NCBI RefSeq assembly: GCF_900100605.1
Contig: NZ_FNCN01000009.1
Location: 124,001 to 188,000 of the forward strand
Direction: 5' to 3'
Source: Sinosporangium album
Lineage (GTDB): Bacteria > Actinomycetota > Actinomycetes > Streptosporangiales > Streptosporangiaceae
DNA length: 64,000 nucleotides
Of the stretch, positions 45,201-52,375 are shown piece by piece. Position numbers and translations under genes: made by a program. Below the pieces are notes generated by a model. That model worked only from the letters and a program-made list of their open reading frames with translations, did not search any database and was not told the origin of the DNA. Numbering within the stretch: position 1 is the first letter of the stretch; each line of letters begins with the position of its first letter.

Positions 45201-45610
45201 GGGGCCGGGTCGACCGCGTCGAACAGGACGAACGCGGCCGGGCCGTGATCATCGACCTCAAGACCGGGTCGTCCCCGCCCAAGGGCGACCTCCAGCGCAA
45301 CCCCCAGCTCGGGGTCTACCAGCTCGCCACCGTGCTCGGGGCGTTCGCGAGATACGGCATGATCGAGCCGGGCGGCGCCGCCCTCGTCCAGGTGGGCAAC
45401 GCCGCGGGCAAGGACGCGCCCGTGGCCAAGGAACAGGTGCAGCGGGCGCTCGGCGAGGACCCCGACCCCGGCTGGGCGAAGGACCTCGTGGACGAGGTGG
45501 CCTCCGGCATGTCGAGAGCCTCCTTCTCCGCCACCGTCAACGACGGCTGCCGCACCTGCGCCGTCAAGGGGAGCTGCCCGGTCAACGACCAAGGAGGCCA
45601 GGTGTGCTGA
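42299..45610 (+). CDS. UvrD/Rep helicase-nuclease, AdnAB-type, first subunit
   Basis: About 1,103 residues. N-terminal superfamily 1A helicase: Walker A GPGTGKT (42-48), Walker B DEYQD (249-253), GDPDQSIYGFRGAD, and LTAHRSKGLEWDVV in motif V. The C-terminal RecB-type nuclease has GRVDRVEQDE and IIDLKTG plus four Cys (one in NFTRCGLRW, three in GCRTCAVKGSC), the AddB-like iron-sulfur arrangement. A repetitive GARGARGAR linker lies mid-protein. It pairs with the next gene (GTGCTGA overlap). AdnAB resects double-strand breaks for recombination. Which subunit corresponds to AdnA or AdnB is not decided here. Confidence 0.88.
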   Translation: MSGQTWRLVRGEGAGGRAAPVLDEHQRAVVDHESGPLLVLAGPGTGKTTTIVETVVDRVERRGVDPERVLILTFSRKAAGELRERITGRLRRTTRTPLALTFHSYAYALLRREAVLAGEPPPRLLTGPEQLLEVRRLLHGEVTDGARAWPSRMREALTTRGFAEELRDFLARAAERGLDGDDLIAYGRSQGRDDWEAVGRFAHRYQARFDLEPVPVLDYAELIRAAAGLLTDEAVRRRERAAYDVVFVDEYQDTDPAQEFLLQQLAGDGRDLIAVGDPDQSIYGFRGADVRGILAFPQRFPTREGADAPVVALRVCRRSGEALLRASRRVTERLPAAQGGHRDLAAAPGVEPGEVRALLADSAGQEAAVVADTLRRAHLLDGVPWSRMAVLVRSASRQVPTLRRALIGAGVPVAVAGDEVPLAKEPGVRPLIALLRVAVDPVALDEAVAEELLTGALGGTDTMGVRRLRRALRVADRPVDEGDGEGEEGAEDGEGEDVGGARGARGARGEEPVGLPEGEGDGEPRGDGEPPRALTSGELLVAALRDPRRLVRVEGHVAAPAERVAGLIAVARDAVQRGGSAEDVLWTVWQASGLADTWTREGLAGGARGARADRDLDAVVTLFDHAARFVDRLPMAGPEVFLEDLASQEIAGDSLAERAPDGDAVRILTAHRSKGLEWDVVVVAGAQEGVWPDLRLRGSMLGIESLVGLVEGGDPVRGDVAAAALTSKMLAEERRLFYVAATRARKRLVVTAVGGEDTDERPSRFLAELVPGGGDEAGALDRARWLSMSALVADLRSAVCDQDRPAEMRQIAAQHLARLAAAGVRGAHPDDWYALTELSDTRPIGWPDGVVRVSPSAVENFTRCGLRWLLETAVGGGGTDAARSLGTVVHAIAVLAATGMPSEEQLGARLDEIWGSLDFGGVWFNRKQRAVAERMIARFVRWHHENPRKLVALERELTAAVSDTVAIRGRVDRVEQDERGRAVIIDLKTGSSPPKGDLQRNPQLGVYQLATVLGAFARYGMIEPGGAALVQVGNAAGKDAPVAKEQVQRALGEDPDPGWAKDLVDEVASGMSRASFSATVNDGCRTCAVKGSCPVNDQGGQVC

Positions 45611-48600
45611 CGCCGGAGGAACTCGCCGCCAAACTCGGGCTCCCGGCCCCCACACCCGAGCAGGCCGAGGTCATCAGGGCGCCGCTCGAACCCATGGTCG
45701 TCATGGCGGGCGCTGGGTCGGGCAAGAGCGAGACGATGGCGGGCCGGGTCGTGTGGCTGGTCGCCAACGGGTTCGTACGGCCGGAGCGCGTCCTCGGCCT
45801 CACCTTCACCCGCAAGGCCGCCGCCGAGCTGGCGGCCCGCGTGCGCAAGCGGCTCACCGCCCTCGTCGAGCACAAACTGATCTCCGCCGACCAGCTCGAC
45901 GAGGAACCGACCGTCTCCACCTACCACGCCTACGCCTCGCGCCTGTTCACCGACCACGCGCTGCGCGAGGGCCTCGAACCCACCATGCGTCTGATCACGC
46001 CCGCGGTCGCCTGGCAGCTCGCCGCCCGGGTCGTCGCCGGATACGACGGGCCGATGGACAAGGTCGAGCTGGGCCCGCCGTCGGTCACCGCGGCCGTGCT
46101 GGAGCTGGCCGGTGAGCTGGCCGAGCACCTGCGCGAACCGGGCGACGTCCGCGAGACCGGCGAGTGGCTTCAGGCGCGTTTCGCCGAGCTCACCGGCAAG
46201 ACCGTGCTGGCCCAGCGCAAGCCGCTCGCCACCCACGAGATCCGCACCCAGCTGCTGCCGCTCGTCGAGGCGTACCACCGGCTCAAGCGGTCACGCGAGG
46301 TCATCGACTTCGGCGACCAGATGGCGCTGGCCGCCCGCATCGCGATGCGGCACGCCGAAGTCGGGCAGATCGAACGGACGCGGTTCCCCGTCGTGCTGCT
46401 CGACGAATACCAGGACACGAGCCACGCCCAGCTCGCGCTGCTGCGCGCCCTGTTCTCCGGCGGCCACGCCGTCGCCGCCGTCGGCGACCCCTCCCAGTCG
46501 ATCTACGGCTGGCGCGGCGCGTCCGCCGGCAACCTCACCAGGTTCCCGACCGACTTCCCCGCCGTCGGCGGCGACCCCGCCCCGGTGCGTCGCCTGTCGG
46601 TCAGCTTCCGCAACGGCGCCAACGTCCTCAAGGTGGCGGGCAACGTGCAGCTGCCGCTGCGAAACGAGCTCCGCGACGTCCCCGTGCTCACCCCCGGCCC
46701 GAGCCGCGTGGAACGCGGGCGCGTCGTCTGCGCCTTCCACGAGACCGCCGACGACGAGGCCCAGTGGGTCGCCGAGCGCGTATACACCCTGTTGGGCAAG
46801 GAGGAAGCCCCCGACGGGGCGCCGTGGGGGCGGGGCGAACGCGACAAGGTCAAAGAGAGCACGTGGGGCGGGCCCCTGGCGCTGCAACCCGGCGACATCG
46901 CGGTCCTCGCCCGCAAACGCGCCCAGTTCCCCGCGCTGCGCAAGGCGCTCGAAGCCAAGGGCATCCCCGTCGAGGTGGTCGGGCTCGGCGGCCTGCTCAC
47001 CGTGCCGGAGGTGGCCGACATCGTCGCCACCCTGCGCGTGCTCTACGACCCCACGGCGGGAGACGCGCTGCTGCGGCTGCTCGGCGGAGTCCGGTGGCGC
47101 ATCGGCCCCGCCGACCTGCGCATCCTCGGCGACCACGCGCGCGAGCTGACCAGGGAGAGCGCGAGCGGAGCCAGAAGGCCCAAGGACCCCGTCGAACAGG
47201 TCGCCGCCGACATGAGCGAAGAGCGCGGCAGCCTCGTCGACGCCCTGGACGAGCTGCCGGAACGGCCCGAGTGGCTTGAGCCGTACTCCCCGCTGGCCCG
47301 CGTGCGGCTCCTCGCCCTCGCCCAGGAACTGCGAGTGCTGCGGGCGCACGCCGGGCAGCCGCTGCCCGACCTCATCACCGAAGTCGAGCGGCGGCTCGCA
47401 CTCGACATTGAGGTGGCGGCCCGGGCAGGCGGCTCCGGGGCGTTCGCCGCACGCGCCGACCTCGACGCCTTCCTCGACGCGGCGGCCCGCTTCGCCGGTG
47501 ACGCCGAGGACCCGACGCTCGGCGCGTTCCTCGCCTACCTGAATGCCGCCGAGACCGAGGAGTTCGGCCTGGAGGCGGGCCGCGTCGGCGAGACCAACAG
47601 CGTCAAGCTCATGACCGTGCACGCCGCCAAAGGCCTGGAATGGCCCGTCGTCGTCGTCCCTGGCCTCTCACAGACCACCACCTCCAAAGGCACCATCGGC
47701 AAGGGCAGCCTGTTCCCGGCCAGCCCCCGCACCAACTCGCGGTGGACCGAGAACTTCCGCAAACTGCCCTACCCCCTGCGCGGCGACGCGGTCGACCTGC
47801 CCCGGCTCACCGGCCTCACCAGAGACGAGCTCGCCCACTTCGACGAGCGCAGCCGCGACCGGGACCTGCTGGAGGAACGGCGGCTCGCCTACGTCGCCGT
47901 GACCCGCGCGCACTACCTGCTCCTCGCCTCCGGCTACCGCTGGGGCACGGCCACGAGGCCCCTCGAACCGTCCGACTTCCTGCTGGAGATCCGGGCCGGG
48001 AGCGACGAGGTCGCGACCTGGGCGCCGGAACCCGCGGAAGGCGCCACCAACCCCCTCCTCGCCGAACCGCCCACCGCCGCGTGGCCGGTCACGGACGCGG
48101 GCCCGAACCACGTCGGCGTCGCCGAAGGCTCGCAGCTCGTCCAGGAGGCCCTCGCCGGGCAGCTCCACCCCGTCCACCAGAGCTCCGCCGTACACTCCTT
48201 CGACCGGGTGCGGGCCTGGGAGCGCGACGCCGAGCTGCTGCTGCTCGAACGGGAGCGCGGGCGCGTCCGCGGCGGCACCACCGTCGAGCTGCCCTCCCAC
48301 CTGACCGTGTCGTCCCTCGTCACCCTGGCCGCCGACGCCGGCGAGCTCGCCCGCCGCATCCGCCGGCCCGTCCCCGTCAAGCCGGCGCCGCTGGCCCGCC
48401 GGGGCACCACGTTCCACCAGTGGCTGGAGACCCGCTGGGGGCAGCAGCGCCTCATCGACGACGTCGAGATGCCGGGCGCGGGCGACGAACCCACCGACAG
48501 CGAGATCGAGCTCGCCGACCTCCAGGCCAGGTTCGAAGAGAGCGAGTGGGCCACCCGCGAACCGCTCGACATGGAGGTGCCCTTCGAGACGATGATCGCC

Positions 48601-48885
48601 GACCGTCTGGTGCGCGGGCGCATGGACGCCGTCTTCCGCACCCCCGACGGCGGCTACGAGGTGGTCGACTGGAAGACCGGCGAACGTCCCCGGGGCCGCG
48701 CCGCGCGGGCCGCCGCCGTACAGCTCGCCGCCTACCGCCTCGCCTGGGCCGACCTCGCCGGCGTGCCCGTCGACACCGTGCGCGCCGCCTTCCACTACGT
48801 ACGGCACGGCGTCACCGTGCGCCCCGTCAACCTCCTCGACGCCGCCGGCCTCGTCGCCCTGATCGAATCCGTCCCCACCGCTTAA
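45604..48885 (+). CDS. UvrD/Rep helicase-nuclease, AdnAB-type, second subunit
   Basis: About 1,093 residues. Walker A MAGAGSGKSE, Walker B LDEYQD followed by TSHAQ, GDPSQSIYGWRGAS, MTVHAAKGLEWPVVVVPG, and a RecB-type nuclease with GRMDAVF, VVDWKTG and AVQLAAYRLAW. No Fe-S Cys cluster is present, unlike its partner. The GTG at 45604 has AAGGAGG 6-7 nt upstream and overlaps the preceding stop. The last 14 codons (AAGLVALIESVPTA) and stop lie inside a 54-nt sequence repeated 3.48 kb downstream, marking this gene as one boundary of an inserted segment. Confidence 0.88.
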   Translation: MLTPEELAAKLGLPAPTPEQAEVIRAPLEPMVVMAGAGSGKSETMAGRVVWLVANGFVRPERVLGLTFTRKAAAELAARVRKRLTALVEHKLISADQLDEEPTVSTYHAYASRLFTDHALREGLEPTMRLITPAVAWQLAARVVAGYDGPMDKVELGPPSVTAAVLELAGELAEHLREPGDVRETGEWLQARFAELTGKTVLAQRKPLATHEIRTQLLPLVEAYHRLKRSREVIDFGDQMALAARIAMRHAEVGQIERTRFPVVLLDEYQDTSHAQLALLRALFSGGHAVAAVGDPSQSIYGWRGASAGNLTRFPTDFPAVGGDPAPVRRLSVSFRNGANVLKVAGNVQLPLRNELRDVPVLTPGPSRVERGRVVCAFHETADDEAQWVAERVYTLLGKEEAPDGAPWGRGERDKVKESTWGGPLALQPGDIAVLARKRAQFPALRKALEAKGIPVEVVGLGGLLTVPEVADIVATLRVLYDPTAGDALLRLLGGVRWRIGPADLRILGDHARELTRESASGARRPKDPVEQVAADMSEERGSLVDALDELPERPEWLEPYSPLARVRLLALAQELRVLRAHAGQPLPDLITEVERRLALDIEVAARAGGSGAFAARADLDAFLDAAARFAGDAEDPTLGAFLAYLNAAETEEFGLEAGRVGETNSVKLMTVHAAKGLEWPVVVVPGLSQTTTSKGTIGKGSLFPASPRTNSRWTENFRKLPYPLRGDAVDLPRLTGLTRDELAHFDERSRDRDLLEERRLAYVAVTRAHYLLLASGYRWGTATRPLEPSDFLLEIRAGSDEVATWAPEPAEGATNPLLAEPPTAAWPVTDAGPNHVGVAEGSQLVQEALAGQLHPVHQSSAVHSFDRVRAWERDAELLLLERERGRVRGGTTVELPSHLTVSSLVTLAADAGELARRIRRPVPVKPAPLARRGTTFHQWLETRWGQQRLIDDVEMPGAGDEPTDSEIELADLQARFEESEWATREPLDMEVPFETMIADRLVRGRMDAVFRTPDGGYEVVDWKTGERPRGRAARAAAVQLAAYRLAWADLAGVPVDTVRAAFHYVRHGVTVRPVNLLDAAGLVALIESVPTA

Positions 48886-48893
48886 GCACGGCC
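48840..48893. repeat. Direct repeat, left copy (3' end of second helicase gene)
   Basis: This 54-nt segment recurs at 52322-52375 with only two mismatches, both in one dinucleotide (CC here, TT there). It codes the last residues and stop of the helicase. The copies are in direct orientation, 3,482 nt apart. Confidence 0.95.
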
Positions 48894-48949
48894 TCGGGCC
48901 TTTGTACGTGGCTCGCGCAGAAGCACCCTGGTCACGCGGACCTGCCCTC

Positions 48950-49104
48950 ACCACTCGTCGTCGTTCGTCCCGCAGTGACCGGGCGACGTGGTGAACCAGC
49001 GTGCGGGAGACGTCGAGCATGGCACGATGAGCAATCACGTGGAGCCTCTCGGCGGTTGTGCTTTCTTGTGGTGAGAACTCATCTACCGGAGGCTCCACGT
49101 CCAT
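48950..49104 (-). pseudogene. Possible transposase N-terminal remnant
   Basis: On the minus strand the frame reads SPQESTTAERLHVIAHRAML, then DVSRTLVHHVARSLRDERRR. The AHRAMLDVSRxLVxxVAxxLxxERRR pattern resembles the start of IS5-like transposase proteins, but the match is from memory and the frame soon becomes unrelated. An 11-bp inverted repeat (ACGTGGAGCCT, 49037-49047; AGGCTCCACGT, 49090-49100) overlaps its beginning. The identification is weak. Confidence 0.35.
49037..49100. repeat. 11-bp inverted repeat, 42 nt apart
   Basis: ACGTGGAGCCT at 49037-49047 and AGGCTCCACGT at 49090-49100 are exact complements. The spacing is too long for a simple terminator. It could be an IS end, a leader hairpin or an operator. 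Confidence 0.7.
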
Positions 49105-49340
49105 CCCCGGCCTTCGACGACTTCTCCCGAAAGGCCCGAAACGCCATCACGGGCGTCCCGAATATCCCCAATCGCCCTAATTATTTCCCTGAGATCACCT
49201 CACTGCCAGAACTGTCACATCCCGATCGCGCTTTCCGCCGCATCCCAGAGCCGCAGTGGTCCGTGCTGGCGCACAGTCCAGGCGTTGGGGGCGATTGGAC
49301 GACAGCACGTGAAATCCGGGGCACAGTCCCAGCGGTGTGA

Positions 49341-50024
49341 TCACGGCGGGAGGTCGCGCCAGCGTTCGGCCGACGCCAGGCCGTCCAGGCTGATCCGCTC
49401 CAGGAACGCACCGCCCCTGGCCAGGCGGCGTCCCACGGGCGTGTCGAGCCCGAGCGTCTCGCCGGCCGCCTTCGCGGTCTCCGCCGCCGCGAGCGTCTGC
49501 CGCGAGCTGATCACCGTCGAGTGGTACCAGGCGTCGTCGTCGACCACGTAGATGTCGCGCCGCCGCTGCGGATCGCGTTCGCGTCTGATCAGGCCCTGCT
49601 GGGTCAGGTAGCCCACGGCCATGGAGATCGAGGCGGGACTGACTTTCAGCCCGCGCGACAGCTCGGCCGCGGTGAGCCTGCCGTCCTCGCTCAGCCACAG
49701 GCCGATGAGCACGCGCGCCATCATCTTCGGCAGGCCCATCCCGATCGCCATCTCGACGGCTCCTTCTTCCACCTCGAAGACCTTGCGGTCCCGGGGGTCG
49801 GCCTCGGGGGAACGGGCCGGGGTGCCGCGCCGCGCCCGTCGCGCCGCCGCTTGGTGCGCCCGCTCGGGCCGGTAGTCGTTGGGGCCGCCGTTGCGGCCGA
49901 CCTCGCGGCTGATTGTCGAGGTCGGCCGGTCCAGCCGCCTGGCGATCTCGGCGTAGGAGCGGCCTTCGGCCAGGCCGGTCGCGATGCGCTGGCGGTCCTG
50001 TCGGGTCAACCTTCCTTCTGGCAT
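49341..50024 (-). CDS. GbsR/MarR-type regulator with extra N-terminal HTH
   Basis: A 227-residue regulator. Residues ~1-50 form an IS30/Fis-like helix-turn-helix (RSYAEIARRLDRPTSTISRE) followed by an Arg-rich linker; the rest is a winged-helix GbsR/MarR domain (MARVLIGLWLSEDGRLTAAE, then LSRGLKVSPASISMAVGYL and a RRERDPQRRRDIYVV wing). ATG 50024 is preceded by an AT-rich -10-like element at leaderless spacing; the frame to 50054 is possible. It is divergent from the P450 fragment/ABC exporter operon, with a 24-nt palindrome between, so it probably controls that operon and itself. Confidence 0.82.
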   Translation of the reverse strand: MPEGRLTRQDRQRIATGLAEGRSYAEIARRLDRPTSTISREVGRNGGPNDYRPERAHQAAARRARRGTPARSPEADPRDRKVFEVEEGAVEMAIGMGLPKMMARVLIGLWLSEDGRLTAAELSRGLKVSPASISMAVGYLTQQGLIRRERDPQRRRDIYVVDDDAWYHSTVISSRQTLAAAETAKAAGETLGLDTPVGRRLARGGAFLERISLDGLASAERWRDLPP

Positions 50025-50048
50025 GACGTCATTATTGCGTTCGACGCC

Positions 50049-50072
50049 ATGCAATGCAACGTTTCATTGCAT
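50049..50072. promoter_or_regulatory. Palindromic operator between regulator and exporter operon
   Basis: ATGCAATG (50049-50056) and CATTGCAT (50065-50072) are exact inverted repeats with an 8-nt spacer. The site is 25 nt upstream of the regulator start in a low-GC gap, the expected place for a GbsR/MarR operator. Confidence 0.65.
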
Positions 50073-50134
50073 TCATCTTCATTGCCAACGCATCAGTATT
50101 TCGGCTTTGAACTGCACTTATGTGTTTCGATTGA

Positions 50135-50164
50135 TTGACGGAATGTCTGAAAGCAACGTAGCTT
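50135..50164 (+). promoter_or_regulatory. Promoter for the P450 fragment/ABC exporter operon
   Basis: TTGACG (50135-50140), an 18-nt spacer and TAGCTT (50159-50164) give a good -35/-10 pair. The ATG of the P450 fragment starts 6 nt after the -10, so the transcript is probably leaderless. A 6-bp inverted repeat GAAAGC/GCTTTC (50149-50166) overlaps the -10. Confidence 0.6.
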
Positions 50165-50170
50165 TCAATT

Positions 50171-50374
50171 ATGTCGAACACGTACTATCGCGACGAGCCG
50201 GTCACCCCGTCCCTCGACCGCGCACCCGCCTGTCCCTTCGATCCCGCCCCTTCGCTCACCGCCCTGCGCGCAGAGCAGCCGATCGCCCGCCTGGCCCCGC
50301 CCGAGGGCGCCCCCGGCATCTGGGTGATCACCGGATACGACCTGGTCCGCCGGATCCTCTGGGATCGGGGGTGA
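50171..50374 (+). pseudogene. Cytochrome P450 N-terminal fragment
   Basis: Only 67 codons remain. CPFDPAPSLTALRAEQPIAR and PGIWVITGYDLVRRIL are the standard N-terminus of class I actinobacterial P450s, which normally run to ~400 residues with a heme Cys; here a TGA follows directly. The stop overlaps an in-frame GTG of the ABC ATPase (GTGA). The promoter and start are intact, so the fragment may be translated as a leader that feeds ribosomes to the ABC genes. Probably a deletion scar. Confidence 0.8.
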
Positions 50375-50379
50375 ACACG

Positions 50380-51324
50380 ATGCGGACCTTCGTCTCGGTG
50401 ACGGGGCTGCGTAAGTCCTACGGCGCCCACCGCGTCCTGGACGGCATCGACCTCACCATCCCGCAGGGCACCGTCTTCTCACTGCTCGGCCCGAACGGCG
50501 CGGGCAAGACCACCACGGTGCAGATCCTGTCCACCCTGATCAAGGCCGACGCGGGCGAGGTCTGGGTGGCCGGGCACGACCTGGCCAAGGAACCCGACGA
50601 GGTGCGTGCCGCGATCGGCGTCACCGGCCAGTTCTCCGCGGTCGACAGCTTCCTCACCGGCGAGGAGAACCTGCGGCTCATGGCCGACCTGCTCCACCTC
50701 GGCCGAGCCAAGGGTCGCGAGCGCGCCCGCGAACTGCTGGAGCGCTTCGACCTTACCGACGCCGCGCGCAAGCCCGCGGCCACCTACTCGGGCGGCATGC
50801 GCCGCCGGCTCGACCTCGCCATGACCATGGTCGGCACGCCCAGGCTCATCTTCCTCGACGAACCGACCACGGGTCTGGACCCGCGCAGCCGCCGCACCAT
50901 GTGGCAGATCGTCAGGGACCTCGTCCAACAGGACGGCGTGACCATCTTCCTGACCACCCAATACCTGGAGGAAGCCGACGAACTTGCCGACCGCATCGCG
51001 CTGCTCAGCCAGGGCCGGCTGGTGGCCGAGGGCACCCCTGAGGAGCTCAAGCGAATGGTTCCCGGCCGCCACATCGTCGTACGCTTCGCCGACCCCGACG
51101 GCTACCGCAGGGCGGCCGACCACGTCGGCGCCACCTCCAGCAACGACGCGGCGCTCACCGTCCAGATCCCCGACTCCGGCGGAGTCAGGACGCTGAGGAA
51201 GCTCCTGGAGTGGCTGGACACGCATGCCGTCGAGGTCGCCGAGCTGTCGGTGCACACCCCCGACCTGGACGACGTCTTCCTCACCCTGACCCAGGAGCCC
51301 TCGACCAAGGAGCCCTCCCGATGA
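50380..51324 (+). CDS. DrrA-type ABC exporter ATPase
   Basis: A 314-residue ATPase of the daunorubicin-resistance (DrrA) class. Walker A LLGPNGAGKTTTVQIL, Q-loop region GVTGQFSAVDSFLTGEENL, signature YSGGMRRRLDLAM, Walker B LIFLDEPTTGLDPRSR, and the DrrA-type C-terminal domain ending in TPDLDDVFLTLT. ATG 50380 follows GGGGGTG; GTG 50371, overlapping the P450 fragment stop, is the alternative. Its stop overlaps the permease start (ATGA). Likely exports a hydrophobic compound. Confidence 0.92.
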   Translation: MRTFVSVTGLRKSYGAHRVLDGIDLTIPQGTVFSLLGPNGAGKTTTVQILSTLIKADAGEVWVAGHDLAKEPDEVRAAIGVTGQFSAVDSFLTGEENLRLMADLLHLGRAKGRERARELLERFDLTDAARKPAATYSGGMRRRLDLAMTMVGTPRLIFLDEPTTGLDPRSRRTMWQIVRDLVQQDGVTIFLTTQYLEEADELADRIALLSQGRLVAEGTPEELKRMVPGRHIVVRFADPDGYRRAADHVGATSSNDAALTVQIPDSGGVRTLRKLLEWLDTHAVEVAELSVHTPDLDDVFLTLTQEPSTKEPSR

Positions 51325-52079
51325 GAGCGGTCACCGACTCGGCGACGATGCTGCGGCGGCAGGTCAAACACATCTGGCGCTACCCCACGCTGATCCTCAC
51401 GTTCGCGGCCGTGCCCGTGGTGTTCCTGCTGCTGTTCGTCTACGTCTTCGGCGGCACCATGGGCGCGGGCATCGGCGGCGACCGCGCCGCCTACGTCAGT
51501 TACCTCACCCCCGGCATTTTGATCACGACGATTGTCGGGGCGGCGCAGGGGACCGCGATCTCGGTGGCGACCGATATGACCGAGGGCATCGTCGCCAGGT
51601 TCAAGACCATGGCCATCGCCCGCGTCTCGGTGCTCACCGGGCACGTACTCGGGGCGATGGTTCAGACATTCCTCGCGATTGCCATGGTGACCGTGGTGGC
51701 GTTGCTGATCGGGTTCCGCCCGTCCGCTTCGGTGCTGGACTGGCTCGGCGTGGTCGGTGTGCTGGCCATGTTCACCTTCGCGATCACCTGGCTGTCGGTC
51801 GCGCTCTCCGTGTCCAGCAAGAACGTGGCCACGGCCAGCAACCTGCCGATGCCGCTGATGCTGCTCCCGTTCCTCGGCAGCGGCTTCGTCCCGACCGAGT
51901 CGATGCCGGCCGGTTTGCGCTGGTTCGCCGAGCACCAGCCGGTCACCCCCGTCATCGAGACGCTGCGCGCGCTGCTGGCCGGGCGTCCGGCCGGGTCCAG
52001 CTTCCTGGAGGCGGCTCTATGGAGCGCGGGCATCGCCCTGGTCAGTTATCTGTGGGCACGCAGGCTTTACAACCGGTGA
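51321..52079 (+). CDS. DrrB-type ABC exporter permease
   Basis: A 252-residue ABC-2 type membrane protein with six predicted segments: LILTFAAVPVVFLLLFVYVF, ILITTIVGAAQGTAISVATD, FLAIAMVTVVALLIGF and others, with the ABC-2 stretch PLMLLPFLGSGFVPTESMP and LRWFAEHQPVTPVIETLRAL. It overlaps the ATPase gene by ATGA and forms the exporter with it. The substrate is unknown. Confidence 0.92.
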   Translation: MRAVTDSATMLRRQVKHIWRYPTLILTFAAVPVVFLLLFVYVFGGTMGAGIGGDRAAYVSYLTPGILITTIVGAAQGTAISVATDMTEGIVARFKTMAIARVSVLTGHVLGAMVQTFLAIAMVTVVALLIGFRPSASVLDWLGVVGVLAMFTFAITWLSVALSVSSKNVATASNLPMPLMLLPFLGSGFVPTESMPAGLRWFAEHQPVTPVIETLRALLAGRPAGSSFLEAALWSAGIALVSYLWARRLYNR

Positions 52080-52087
52080 GGGTGGAC

Positions 52088-52267
52088 GTGTCTAAAGGCA
52101 CTCTTCCAGCACTTGGCCTGCTGGTTCTCGCGCCGCTGGTCGGCGAGTATCTGCTGGGCAATATCGCCATCAACGCCCTACCGATGATCATCGGGCTGAT
52201 TCCGCTCTATGGCGGTGGCGCGCCGCTGATCCGCGAGGTCGCCCGCCGGTGGCGGCCGTCGCCCTGA
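52088..52267 (+). pseudogene. Truncated membrane protein N-terminus
   Basis: Fifty-nine codons begin VSKGTLPALGLLVLAPLVGE followed by YLLGN and PLYGGGAPLIREVARR. This is the start of a family of larger polytopic proteins I recall from actinomycetes (GLLxLAPLVxEYLLGN, then PLYGGGALLIREVARR). After VARR the family match is lost and a stop follows within six codons. It lies at the inner edge of the right direct repeat, so it was probably cut during rearrangement. Confidence 0.65.
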
Positions 52268-52321
52268 TCATCGCCGCGTTCCTGTCCGTTCGATTCCGCC
52301 CCCTCCGTTCGGCCACGCCGC

Positions 52322-52375
52322 CGCCGCCGGCCTCGTCGCCCTGATCGAATCCGTCCTTACCGCTTAAGCACGGCC
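52322..52375. repeat. Direct repeat, right copy
   Basis: It matches 48840-48893 at 52 of 54 positions and would code AAGLVALIESVLTA plus TAA, a remnant of the second helicase gene without the rest. Its TTAA also supplies the stop of the convergent membrane-protein gene. Confidence 0.95.
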
